Positions 48,738 through 59,876 of a stretch of 64,000 bases of DNA are shown in pieces. The stretch is from Cordia subcordata (Eukaryota; Streptophyta; Magnoliopsida; Boraginales; Cordiaceae). The notes beneath the pieces are model-generated. The model saw nothing but the letters and a program-made list of their open reading frames with translations, did not search any database and was not told the origin of the DNA. Positions within the stretch are counted from its first letter, which is position 1. Each line of letters starts with the position of its first letter. The stretch spans positions 3,868,501-3,932,500 of the forward strand of contig JAPTOF010000005.1 in the NCBI GenBank assembly GCA_028554755.1, written 5' to 3'. The position numbers and the translations under genes are program-made.

Positions 48738-49731
48738 TCCCTGTACTTTTTGTTGCAGGTTTTCAGATTCTGTTTTAGAAGATGAACTCCCTACAGTATT
48801 GGGTAACTCCACTCTATAATCTATTGGTGAAATATAAGAATGAATTGAACTAGTTCTAGAATATCTAGACTTTCCTAGTCCTGAACTTCCACCTATTTCA
48901 GATATACTTTTCCTATTAAACTGAATTTGAATATCTCCAGTAGATGTTTGGATTGTATCCACCAGATCTTCATTTATTAATGGTGTTGCTGGTATTACTT
49001 TTTCAGCTAACCATGTTTCTGGAAAGTTTATTTCATCTCATCTTATAGATCTACGAGTTGTTATTTTAGATCTATTAAAATTAGTTTCAAAGATTATAGT
49101 TTCTTGTTGATTTGTATTCATCAACTTACACTTTGGATTCAAGGTATATAAGGGTTTAAAATATACCCTATAACAGATACAAATAACTTCAGTACCTGGC
49201 AAATAATTATAACCATGCGTTTTCACATATAAGGTTAACGCATCCAGTATATTAACATCCGACAATGATAATTGCAAATTCGGATATGCATTAAAATATA
49301 TAGGACCATGAGCTAAACTAGACTCCATAATCCCCATGATAGATTGACGCTTGATTCATATTACGAGCATCACGTAATACAGATAAAAATGATTCAGGTA
49401 AACCAGATAATGTAAGAGGTTTAAAAGCTACCTGAACAAGTCCAATATGCAAGAACTTATATTCTGATGTATATGCATCAATATCATCTTGACTAAGTAA
49501 TTTGATAGTCAATTCTTCATTATGTATGGGAACAGATTCTTCACAAGTTTTAACAATTTATTTAAAACCTAATTTATCAAAAGTACCAAAACTATATATC
49601 ATTTTTGGTTCTATTTTAGGAATTGTCCATTTATTTAACAATTCTAAATTCTTAGGAATACCATATTCTTCCTTTTTACTGTTTTTCACAGTATTCTGAT
49701 TTTTTGCAAATATTGAAAGAATTGAAGACAT
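48738..49731 (-). pseudogene. Pararetrovirus lineage B movement protein, left copy
   Basis: 30K-superfamily movement protein starting at 49731. Core: KFLHIGLVQVAFKPLTLSGL, VLRDARNMN and AHGPIYFNAYPNLQLSLSDV. It is broken by TAA at 49558-49560 and by a one-base frameshift near 49350, both absent from the right arm. The C-terminus is cut at about 48737, before the natural stop. In the virus it transports the genome between cells. Confidence 0.85.
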
Positions 49732-50604
49732 ACTCAGATGATTTGAGCAATCAAATGATGAATTGAAATAATACTGATTAACATAAGACTTGAGTTAATA
49801 CTCATTACCAAAGAGTATTGACTACTAAGGCTCTGATACCAAAACTAGGCCCAGGTGATAGGAAACCGCAGTAGCAGTCCGTGGACATGACTAAGTCCTT
49901 AAGTTTTAAGCTATATCTGAGATATGCAGAATTGGATCTCTGGTACATTACCTAATATATCATTAAACCCTAATCTGGAGTGAACAGAGAAGAAGGTCAA
50001 AACGCCTACGCTAACATCAACAACGGCAATGGCAACTGACCTGGGACACTCCTAGGATTCAATCATATACTTCGAACCAGAACTCCAGGGCAATATCAAA
50101 GATATATCATAATCCTTAAGGTTAGAACATATCAGCGGAAACTATTGAGGATTATCATCTGTTTCTAAAATTGGCTTAAAACAACTCTTATGTTATTCCA
50201 GCATTATATCAATTCATCAAGAACTCTGCCTATCATTGGCCGAGCTTCAATTCAAAAACAAAAATAAAATGAAAAGAAAATAAAATGAGATATACCTGAG
50301 GAAAACTTTGATCAACTTTTATTTGTTTTATCAAAATTTACAAAAATATAAAAACTCTCTAAACTCTAGCTTATGTTTCTGCTTTCCGAGTCATGGGTTT
50401 TATAGACAATTGAAGCCTCGGATTTGAAACACAAGTTCAAAACAATTTCCTCGGACTCCACAGATTTGAGATCCGGGAAACACAATAATTACAAACAGTA
50501 AAAGTAAACTACTGTTTATCTACAGTCACTCCACTACTTTTATGAATAGTGGACACCTGTCCATCTACGACAGAAACTTTTGTGAAATCTGTTGGACTCA
50601 TTAT
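49732..50604 (-). promoter_or_regulatory. Lineage B intergenic region, left copy
   Basis: Between the ORF2 stop and the movement protein start on the minus strand. It has TATA box CTATAAAA (minus strand, at 50398-50405), the AATAAA-like processing signal near 50315, and primer site TGGTATCAGAGC at 49841-49830, complementary to the 3' end of initiator tRNA-Met. Promoter and leader point left, away from the centre of the inverted repeat. Confidence 0.8.
49830..49841 (-). promoter_or_regulatory. tRNA-Met primer site, left arm
   Basis: Twelve bases TGGTATCAGAGC on the minus strand, the caulimovirid site where initiator tRNA-Met primes first-strand DNA synthesis. Confidence 0.9.
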
Positions 50605-52162
50605 TTAGTCATCAGATTCCTTCTTTGTCTTGAAGCAATAATCACGACCGTTTTCTCCACTGGCATCATGATCATCACTATTCTTTTTCTCTTTTCCCCA
50701 AACTTTATCCTGTTTAGGTTCTTGTTTTGTTTGTTGTTGGGATAATTGTCCCTTCTGTAACATCCTTATCGGACCTTTTAACGCGTCCTTTACTGATTCG
50801 AACACGTCATCCAAGGAATAGACTTCTTCTTCTTCCTCTAGATCCTGCGATTGTCCTGCAAGACAGAAATATCTACTGCTTTGGGGCGAAATCTCCATTG
50901 ACTTCTCGGACTTCTCTGAAGATATATCACTTTGTTGAGTGAATTGTATCATCTCCTCTTTAACATTATCCATATATTGCAACATTATATCCTGCAAAGA
51001 TATGGATGGATTATCCTTTTGCAACTTATTCACAAACTATTCAAACCATGATTTGGGTTGAATCGTTGCTTTCTGTTTCTCCTTAGCTTCCTTCTTATAT
51101 TGTTGAAGCTTTTCTTCAATCTCCTTGATAAGATCCTGAGAGTACAATTGATTCGTCTTTGGATCTTTCTGAATCATCTTTTGCCAGAATTTGGTGAAGA
51201 ATATCCTCTTCAGGCATGGAATATGCTTATCTGTATGCCTTACTTCTGGAATCCATCTGACAATCCAAGGAATTGAAAACTCCAGAAAGAAATACATTGT
51301 TGCAGTACCTTCAACTGATTGTTGATGTAGATTCTGCATCTTTGGCGATACTTCCTTCCATCTCTTATAAAGATCCTGGAATGGTTCTGGAAGTATGGAT
51401 GAATTTGGACCAAAATAATTCCACCAAATTATAAACCATGATGGAATATCCTTATTAAGGACGGTACCAGCTATCTTCACGAACCATGAGTGCTTGTGCT
51501 GGTCATTCTCAAAATAAAATACTTTTGAGAATCCTTCAACATAATCCCAATATGAGTATAGAATGGGACCTTGCTGTGTTGATATCACGTAGGACTTCAG
51601 TTTATGTGTTGAAAGTCCCCACTGCTCTGCATTGATAAGAGTCCTCACATAGATCTTGCTATAAGCAATATCTTTTGACATCATATCAGCCTTTCCACTC
51701 TTTTTGAAGTGTTCAAAATCTGCAGATTGCGTCTCCATGAGAATCTTCTTATAGTGGTGTCTCGTTTTGTAAGACTGGGCTGGAAATGAGAAATCATCCA
51801 AATATTTGGACATCAGCAACCATGGATCTTGTTGATCTATGAGATCCTTCTGTGACAAATAGAGGATTATTTCCTCCCCTGCATTCTGTGTATATTGCAC
51901 AGATTCATCTTGCTCCATAGTATTTAGAGCTGAAGCGAAAGAACTTATATTTCTTTCTTCTGCTTTTTTCTCCAGTTCTTCAAGAAACTTAATAGTCTCT
52001 GAATATATTGGTGAACTGGAATGGGGAAGTTTTATATCAAACTTCTGAGCACGCAATATATTTTTACGCACTTCAGCTTCTTCAGAAGCAATTTCCAATG
52101 CTTTATTTGCATAGAAATAGTCAGGAGCATTATTTCTCCCTTTACCTCTACCATGGTTATAA
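50605..52162 (-). pseudogene. Pararetrovirus lineage B downstream ORF (ORF2), longest copy
   Basis: About 520 codons in two open segments separated by a TAG at 51037-51039 that the right arm lacks. It has a basic Gly/Arg/Asn start (NHGRGKGRNN), a helical middle (NKALEIASEEAEVRK), then YWDYVEGF, HKHSWFVKIAGT and WFIIWWNYFGPNSSILPEPF, and an acidic tail. The W/F-rich central motif resembles the ORF between RNase H and the intergenic region in petuvirus/florendovirus-like genomes; its function is not known. The apparent ATG at 52194 lies in the other arm's antisense sequence, so the true start is missing. Confidence 0.75.
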
Positions 52163-53066
52163 TTATTTTGAGAATGACCAGCACAAGCACTCATGGTTCG
52201 TGAAGATAGCTGGTACTATCCTTAATAAGGATATTCCATCATGGTTTATAATTTGGTGGAATTATTTTGGTCCAAATTCATCCATACTTCCAGAACCATT
52301 CCAGGATCTTTATAAGAGATGGAAGGAAGTATCACCAAAGATGCAGAATCTACATCAACAATCAGTTGAAGGTACTGCAACAATGTATTTCTTTCTGGAG
52401 TTTTCAATTCCTTGGATTGTCAGATGGATTCCAGAAGTAAGGCATACAGATAAGCATATTCCATGCCTGAAGAGGATATTATTCACCAAATTCTGGAAAA
52501 AGATGATTCAGAAAGATCCAAAGACGAATCAATTGTACTCTCAGGATCTTATCAAGGAGATTGAAGAAAAGCTTCAACAATATAAGAAGGAAGCTAAGGA
52601 GAAACAGAAAGCAACGATTCAACCCAAATCATGGTTTGAACAGTTTGTGAATAAGTTGCAAAAGGATAATCCATCCATATCTTTGCAGGATATAATGTTG
52701 CAATATATGGATAATGTTAAAGAGGAGATGATACAATTCACTCAATAAAGTGATACATCTTCAGAGAAGTCAATGGAGATTTCGCCCCAAGGCAGTAGAT
52801 ATTTCTGTCTTGCAGGACAATCGCAGGATCCAGAGGAAGAAGAAGAAGTCTATTCCTTGGATGACGTGTTCAAATCAGTAAAGGACGCATTAAAAGGTCC
52901 GATAAGGATGTTACAGAAGGGAGAATTATCCCAACAACAAACAAAACAAGAACCTAAACAGGATAAAGTTTAGGGAAAAGAGAAAAAGAATAGTGATGAT
53001 CATGATGTCAGTGGAGAAAGCGGTCGTGATTATTGCTTCAAGACAAAGAAGGAATCTGATGACTAA
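52163..53066 (+). pseudogene. Pararetrovirus lineage B ORF2, right copy (5'-truncated)
   Basis: Starts in mid-ORF at FENDQHKHSWF, where left-arm antisense sequence joins at about 52160-52163. It is broken by TAA at 52746-52748 and TAG at 52971-52973, both sense codons in the left arm, and is three codons shorter near 52765. It ends at TAA 53064-53066. Open reading upstream to 52008 is antisense readthrough of the left arm, not viral protein. Confidence 0.8.
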
Positions 53067-53947
53067 ATAATGAGTCCAACAGATTTCACAAAAGTTTCTG
53101 TCGTATATGGACAGGTGTCCACTATTCATAAAAGTAGTGGAGTGACTGTAGATAAACAGTAGTTTACTTTTACTGTTTGTAATTATTGTGTTTCCCGGAT
53201 CTCAAATCTGTGGAGTCCGAGGAAAATTGTTTTGAACTTGTGTTTCAAATCCGAGGCTTCAATTGTCTATAAAACCCATGACTCGGAAAGCAGAAACATA
53301 AGCTAGAGTTTAGAGAGTTTTTATATTTTTGTAAATTTTGATAAAACAAATAAAAGTTGATCAAAGTTTTCTCAGGTATATCTCATTTTATTTTTCTTGT
53401 CATTTTATTTTTGTTTTTGAATTGAAGCTTGGCCAATGATAGGCTAAGTTCTTGATGAATTGATATAATGCTGGAATAACATAAGAGTTGTTTTAAGCCA
53501 ATTTTAGAAACAGATGATAATCCTCAATAGTTTCCGCTGATATGTTCTAACCTTAAGGATTATGATATATCTTTGATATTGCCCTGGAGTTCTGGTTCGA
53601 AGTATATGATTGAATCCTAGGAGTGTCCCAGGTCAGTTGCCATTGCCGTTGTTGATGTTGGCGTAGGCGTTTTGACCTTCTTCTCTGTTCACTCCAGATT
53701 AGGGTTTAATGATATATTAGGTAATGTACCAGAGATCCAATTTCTTGTTCTGCATATCTCAGATATAGCTTAAAACTTAAGGACTTAGTCGTGTCCATGG
53801 ACTGCTACTGCGGTTTCCTATCACCTGGGCCTAGTTTTGGTATCAGAGCCCTAGTAGTCAATACTCTTTGGTAATGAGTATTAACTCAAGTCTTATGTTA
53901 ATCAGTATTATTTCAATTCATCATTTGATTGCTCAAATCATCTGAGT
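53067..53947 (+). promoter_or_regulatory. Lineage B intergenic region, right copy
   Basis: Mirror of 49732-50604. CTATAAAA is at 53267-53274, AATAAA at 53349-53354, and primer site TGGTATCAGAGC at 53838-53849. The leader from the TATA to the movement protein ATG is about 680 bases, long as in other Caulimoviridae. Confidence 0.85.
53838..53849 (+). promoter_or_regulatory. tRNA-Met primer site, right arm
   Basis: TGGTATCAGAGC, complementary to the 3' end of initiator tRNA-Met, about 100 bases before the movement protein start. The copia element at 62805 uses the same primer sequence. Confidence 0.9.
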
Positions 53948-55042
53948 ATGTCTTCAATTCTTTCAATATTTGCAAAAAATCAGAATCGTGAAAACAAAGA
54001 AAAGGAAGAATATGATATTCCTAAGAATTTAGAATTGTTAAATAAATGGACAATTCCTAAAATAGAACCAAAAATGATATATAGTTTTGGTACTTTTGAT
54101 AAATTAGGTTTTAAACAAATTGTTAAAACTTGTGAAGAATCTGTTCCCATACATAATGAGGAATTGACTATCAAATTACTTAGTCAAGATGATATTGATG
54201 CATATACATCAGAATATAAGTTCTTGCATATTGGACTTGTTCAGGTAGCTTTTAAACCTCTTACATTATTTGGTTTACCTGAATCATTTTTGTCTGTATT
54301 ACGTGATGCTCGTAATATGAACTGGCGTCAATCTATCATGGGGATTATGGAGTCTAGTTTAGCTCATGGTCCTATATATTTTAATGCATATCCGAATTTG
54401 CAATTATCATTGTCGGATGTTAATATACTGGATGCGTTAACCTTATATGTGAAAACGCATGGTTATAATTATTTGCCAGGTACTGAAGTTATTTGTATCT
54501 GTTATAGGGTATATTTTAAACCCTTATATACCTTGAATCCAAAGTGTAAGTTGATGAATACAAATCAACAAGAAACTATAATCTTTGAAACTAATTTTAA
54601 TAGATCTAAAATAACAACTCGTAGATCTATAAGATGGGATGAAATAAACTTTCCAGAAACATGGTTAGCTGAAAAAGTAATACCAGCAACACCATTAATA
54701 AATGAAGATCTAGTGGATACAATCCAAACATCTACCGGAGATATTCAAATTCAGTTTAATAGGAAAAGTATTATCTGAAATAGGTGGAAGTTCAGGACTA
54801 GGAAAGTCTAGATATTCTAGAACTAGTTCAATTCATTCTTATATTTCACCAATAGATTATAGAGTTGAGTTACCCAATACTGTAGGGAGTTCATCTTCTA
54901 AAATAGAATCTGAAAACCTGCAACAAAAGTACAGGGAATTAAAATAAATGAAGATAATATTGCTCAGGGTATTTGTAATAATAATCCTGAAGAAACTTTT
55001 AGACCAGAAATAACTGAGTCAGAATTAAACTTTCCAGTTTAA
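53948..55042 (+). pseudogene. Pararetrovirus lineage B movement protein, right copy
   Basis: Start ATG at 53948. Residues 1-270 are open and contain the 30K core (LHIGLVQVAFKPLT, GPIYFNAYPNLQLSLSD). One extra base near 54770 shifts the frame, giving a stop at 54776-54778. One missing A near 54935 restores the original phase, which runs to TAA 55040-55042. So only a window of about 165 bases is misread. The stop is two bases before the ATG of the next ORF, a compact arrangement usual in this family. Confidence 0.85.
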
Positions 55043-55044
55043 TA

Positions 55045-56160
55045 ATGAATCAACATAAAATTGATTTCAGTCCAGGTAGTTCAGCGAGAAAACAAATACA
55101 AGCTGAATTTCAAAAACCCATATATCAACCTTTCAGAGATTGGTTTGCTAAAAATATAGATTTAGCAGAAAGACAAGTACTCGAAAATGAATTCTATAAC
55201 CATTTGGAAGATATAAATGAAATAAAAGATTTTATTCCATGGTTTTTAGATAGATATCTAGGAGAACATATAAATGTCCTAGAAAAATATTGGAAATTAA
55301 AAAATGGAGATCAAATAGAAGCCATTTATCCTCCAACCCATTCATCTATAATAATGGATAAGGATAAGATGAAGTTATATGCTAATGCTTTCTTTAATCT
55401 ACAAGAAAATGAAACTCTTGTATCAATCGCAAAAAATATAAATGATGTGGTTAAACAAAATAACTTTACTAATCTGTATTTAGTAGCCTTAGGAGAACAA
55501 ATATTATTTCTCAATAATAGGTTATTAAAAAATTATGAATTAATAATGGATTTAAAAAATAGTCTGGAAAAATTACAGAAAAGTAATAATAAGGAAGAAA
55601 ATTTGGGAGAAACTTCAAGATTTAGAAGTAATCCAATCCAACCTCCTCCAGAAATAAAAAATTTTAAATTAAGTCAAGTATCAGAATTTGAGAAACTTCT
55701 TGATAATAAGTTTAAGACATTCAAATTAAATGTCATAACTAAAGAAGAAGTGTCAGAATTAGTTGATAATATACATCAGCAAGAATTAGTGAGTGAAACT
55801 CTTAATAAGATAAAGAGTAATACTAAATTTGCTGGTAAGCCGATCCAGAAAAAATATTATTACCCAAGACCGACACCTCAAGATGTTTTGTTTGAGGAAT
55901 TACCTAATGAACAAACTTACTATAATGGTAAGACTATATATGAGTGGAATATAGATGGTCATTCAGATCAACAAATTTATAATACCATCCATAGAATGAT
56001 GATGTATGCTACAATATGTAGACAACATAATAACACAGATAAAGGTATTGCTTTAATGATAATAGCAGGGTTTACAGGCCAGCTTAAAGGTTGGTGGGAA
56101 AATTATCTCAATGAAACCCAACGTCAAAACTGTCTTGAATACTACCAGAACAGAAAATAA
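55045..56160 (+). pseudogene. Pararetrovirus lineage B coat protein, N-terminal part
   Basis: The ORF begins two bases after the movement protein stop. It has an acidic, helical N-terminal half. The capsid core begins at IAGFTGQLKGWWENYLNET (about 56060-56115), a motif shared by caulimovirid and gypsy capsids. A frameshift between about 56111 and 56160 moves the reading to the next ORF, so coat protein is split here. Part of this ORF (55459-56062) is duplicated at 57842. Confidence 0.8.
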
Positions 56161-57862
56161 TATAGTTAAACAGGAAGCTGTTTATACGTTGACAATAAAT
56201 ATTTGTGAACATTTTACAGGAAGATTCACAACAAATGCAGAGAATATAAGATCTCTAATCTTGAATCTCAAGTGTCCTACTCTTACCTCATTTAGGTGGT
56301 ATAAGGATGTATTCCTTAGTAGAGTAATGGAATTACCAGATGCAAATCAGGCACACTGGAAGTCTAAATTTATAGATGGTCTTCCACAATTATTTGCAGA
56401 AAGAGTAAAGAAAACTCTTAGGATAGGAATCTCACCTATTGATTATGATAATCTTACATATGGCATGATAATAGGAAAATGCATGCAAGAAGGTTTAGCT
56501 TTATGTAATGAAATTAAGTTAAATCAACAAATTAAAAAACAAAAGTTAACAGAGAAGTCTCAATTAGGACAGTTCTGTGAACAATTTGGGATTGAAATGG
56601 GTCAATCGAGTAAACCTAAGAAATATACTAGGTTTTCTAATATTCAGAAATATAATTCTCCAGTCTCTCAGAAGAAAATAGCTGCCAGGACAGGGAGAAA
56701 GAAAATCAGAAAAGAAATAAAGAAACAACAAGGAGATAAGAGAATTAGATCAAAATCTAACCCTCCTGTTTGTTATAAATGTGGCAGAATAGGTCATATT
56801 GCTCCTAACTGCAAAATAAAAAAGAAGATAAAAGCATTAAATATTGATGAAGGTTTGAAGAAAAATCTTATGAATATAATGATTAATTCTGAATCTGAAC
56901 AAGAAGATCAAAAAGATCTTAATGACTCAGAGGAATCTAGCTCTGAGGATAATCTGAAAAATATCTCAGAAGAATCTGAAATAACAGAAAGCTCAGAGGA
57001 TGAATATCACCCTTGTGATAATTGTATGAATACCTTACAAAAAGATGAAAGTAATGAATTCTATGAATTGTTATCTCAATTCAGAAATATGGAACTGAAT
57101 GTTTTAACTAATGATAATATTGTGGAATTACTCAGAATAATAAAAGATTCTGAAATCCGTAACAAAATCTTGGAATCTTTAGGTAAATTAAAAGAACCTG
57201 AAGAAGAATTAACAATCCAAGAACAAGATAAATTCATTCCTTATACTTTATCAGAAGTAAGAAAGAGAATGGAAGAAAAACAAAACATAAAATCCTCAGT
57301 AATATCTGACACCTCTATACAGGATTTAAAAGAGGAAGTTAAGATATTGAAAACTGAAGTTACAAAATTAACTCAGGATAATATTGAAATTAATAAAAGA
57401 TTAGATAAATTGGATAAGGGGAAAAATAAAGCTGAAGAACCTGAATCCAGTACTAATCAAGAATTAGAACCATTTTTAGGTAAGATGGAATATTTTACAT
57501 CTCAGAAATGGTTAGTCAAAATTAATCTTTTAATACAAGATGAATACAAAAGAGAATTAGTTGCGTTAATAGACAGTGGCGCAGATTTAAATTGTATTCA
57601 GGAAGGATTAATTCCTACTCAATATTTTGAAAAAACCACCCATACTTTATCAAGTGCTAGTGGTAATAAAATGGATATTTTATATAAGTTATCTAAAGCT
57701 TATATTTGTGTTAATAAACAATGTATTCCTAATAGCTTTGTATTAGTCAGGAATATAACTAATCAAGTTATATTAGGAACCCCATTCTTGAATAAAATAT
57801 TTCCAATAAAAGAAATTACTAATAATGGGATAATTGGTATAACTTTACTAATCTGTATTTAG
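56111..57862 (+). pseudogene. Pararetrovirus lineage B coat protein C-terminus and protease
   Basis: Continues the capsid core: SFRWYKDVFLSRVMELPDAN, FIDGLPQLFAERVKKTLR. It is followed by a basic stretch and an intact CCHC zinc knuckle, CYKCGRIGHIAPNC, at about 56770-56810. A long acidic linker (Glu/Ser-rich, 56880-57040) follows. The aspartic protease has active site VALIDSGADLNCIQEG near 57560-57605 and ILGTPFLNK near 57770. The frame is open but ends by joining duplicated coat sequence at about 57842, so protease is truncated and reverse transcriptase is absent. Confidence 0.85.
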
Positions 57863-58442
57863 TAGCCTTAGGAGAACAAATATTATTTCTCAATAATAGG
57901 TTATTAAAAAATTATGAATTAATAATGGATTTAAAAAATAGTCTGGAAAAATTACAGAAAAGTAATAATAAGGAAGAAAATTTGGGAGAAACTTCAAGAT
58001 TTAGAAGTAATCCAATCCAACCTCCTCCAGAAATAAAAAATTTTAAATTAAGTCAAGTATCAGAATTTGAGAAACTTCTTGATAATAAGTTTAAGACATT
58101 CAAATTAAATGTCATAACTAAAGAAGAAGTGTCAGAATTAGTTGATAATATACATCAGCAAGAATTAGTGAGTGAAACTCTTAATAAGATAAAGAGTAAT
58201 ACTAAATTTGCTGGTAAGCCGATCCAGAAAAAATATTATTACCCAAGACCGACACCTCAAGATGTTTTGTTTGAGGAATTACCTAATGAACAAACTTACT
58301 ATAATGGTAAGACTATATATGAGTGGAATATAGATGGCCATTCAGATCAACAAATTTATAATACCATCCATAGAATGATGATGTATGCTACAATATGTAG
58401 ACAACATAATAACACAGATAAAGGTATTGCTTTAATGATAAT
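57842..58442 (+). repeat. Duplicated coat protein segment
   Basis: Copy of 55459-56062, from ATAACTTTACTAATCTG to TTTAATGATAATA, in the same orientation. The difference noticed is T to C at 58338 (GGTCAT versus GGCCAT). The join to protease sequence happens within a few bases shared by both sides (GGTATAAC). After 58442 the sequence changes to unrelated AT-rich DNA. Confidence 0.9.
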
Positions 58443-59598
58443 AACTCGCAAGTGGTAATATGCAAGGTAAAAAAGATCGTTAATTTCAAAGATATAAATT
58501 ATGTTATAAGCCCCTAACATTGTTATTTTTCTCTAATTAAGCTCTTATTATTTTAAAATATTCAAATTGATTCATAATTCTTACTACATAGTCAAATTAG
58601 TCCCCAAATTAAACAATCAAGTTAGTTTTATTAATTAAGAACTTTTGTATCGTTCCTTTATATTTAATAAAGTTATTCAGATTAGTATAAATATGAATAA
58701 AATAATAAGGACTTTTAAATTATTTAAATTAGTCGATAATAGTTTAAGGACATAGTCAAACTAGCCAGTAAGCATAGTCAAAATTTTCGTTATTTCAATA
58801 TATTTATGTTGGTCCTTAATATTTCACAACTTATTCGAATTAGTCTCATTATATAATATAATATTATATGATATAGATTTTAAAGATATAGTAACTGACA
58901 AATGAGTAAATTATGTTATAAGTACCAGTATTTTTCTTAAATTTGTCCCTATAATTTTTAAAGATTTAAATAAGAATAATAGTACAAAAACTACTACAGA
59001 AAATGAAATGATATTTAGTAATTATTCTATATAATTATACTATTATAGTAGTAGTAGTGATAATGATGATGATGATGATTATACTTCATTAAAATTTAAG
59101 AGACTTTAGGAGATGCCATGTCATCTTTTTATATTAAATAGTCTTTAATACTAATAAATCTCTATGATCACTACAAGTTCCCATTATTTCTTTTTCTAAT
59201 TGGTCTTTATTATTTTGAAATATCAAAATCAATTATGCTTTTTTTCTAGAAACATTTAATTTAATTCCTGCCATCAAATATCCAACCAAATATGACTTAA
59301 AAGAACTTTACTAATTTGGTGAATTAAAAGTATTCTTTAATTGTAAATATTTACTAAATAAAATGGTTAAGACATGTCATTATATTATTCAAGTGAATAT
59401 TAACAATCATAACTAATTTTTGTACGTAATGGTATCATATTCATATGATATTTCAAAAAATATAAAAAAATAAAAAAAATAGAACTAATGTTTATAAATA
59501 TTTAGAAATAATAAAAAACACACAAAAACCTAAAAATAATAAAAAATTACATCTATAAATATTTAAAAAATAAAAAACACACAGAGAACCTAAATAAA

Positions 59599-59629
59599 CC
59601 CAGGCAAAGCATGGTCATGAAAGCACTAG
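59599..59629 (+). mobile_element. Possible Helitron 3' end
   Basis: CCAGGC-AAA-GCATGG forms a short hairpin with one mismatch, followed 11 bases later by CTAGT. Plant Helitrons end in a GC-rich hairpin shortly before CTRR and insert next to T. No matching 5' TC end was identified with confidence. Confidence 0.3.
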
Positions 59630-59644
59630 TTAACTATTAAAACC

Positions 59645-59876
59645 AAAATATTCCAAAAGTAATAGATATATAAACTAATTAAATTTTAACTTGCATCAAA
59701 TACACAACTAAAAACTCTTGGTTCATCATAATAATTACATTAACATTTCACTGGCATTTCAAAATATTCCAAAAGTAATAGATATATAAACTAATAAAAA
59801 TTAATTTGCATCAAATACACAACTAAGAGCTCCTGGTTCGTCACACTAATTAAATTAACATTTCACTGGCACAAAC
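59645..59876. repeat. 116-bp tandem repeat, two units
   Basis: Unit AAAATATTCCAAAAGTAATA... at 59645-59760 is repeated at 59761-59876 with a few changes, ending in CATTTCACTGGCA in both. Confidence 0.85.

Larger units (their letters stand above)
48713..54950. repeat. Large inverted repeat of pararetrovirus lineage B
   Basis: Left arm about 48735-51527 (minus orientation), right arm about 52163-54950 (plus). Paired landmarks are mirror images: primer sites at 49830-49841 and 53838-53849, TATA boxes at 50398-50405 and 53267-53274, movement protein starts at 49731 and 53948. The loop 51528-52162 holds ORF2 sequence present only once. Protein-level differences between arms are few, so the arms are recent or kept alike. 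Confidence 0.9.

Noticed and set aside
53838..53849. tRNA gene at the primer sites
   Set aside because: Only the 12 bases complementary to tRNA-Met are present, with no tRNA arms or box A/B, so these are primer-binding sites.
1486..54950. Functional link between DCL1 and the viral inverted repeat in the same window
   Set aside because: They are 46 kb apart with many transposons between. DCL1 acts in trans, so proximity has no mechanistic meaning without further evidence.
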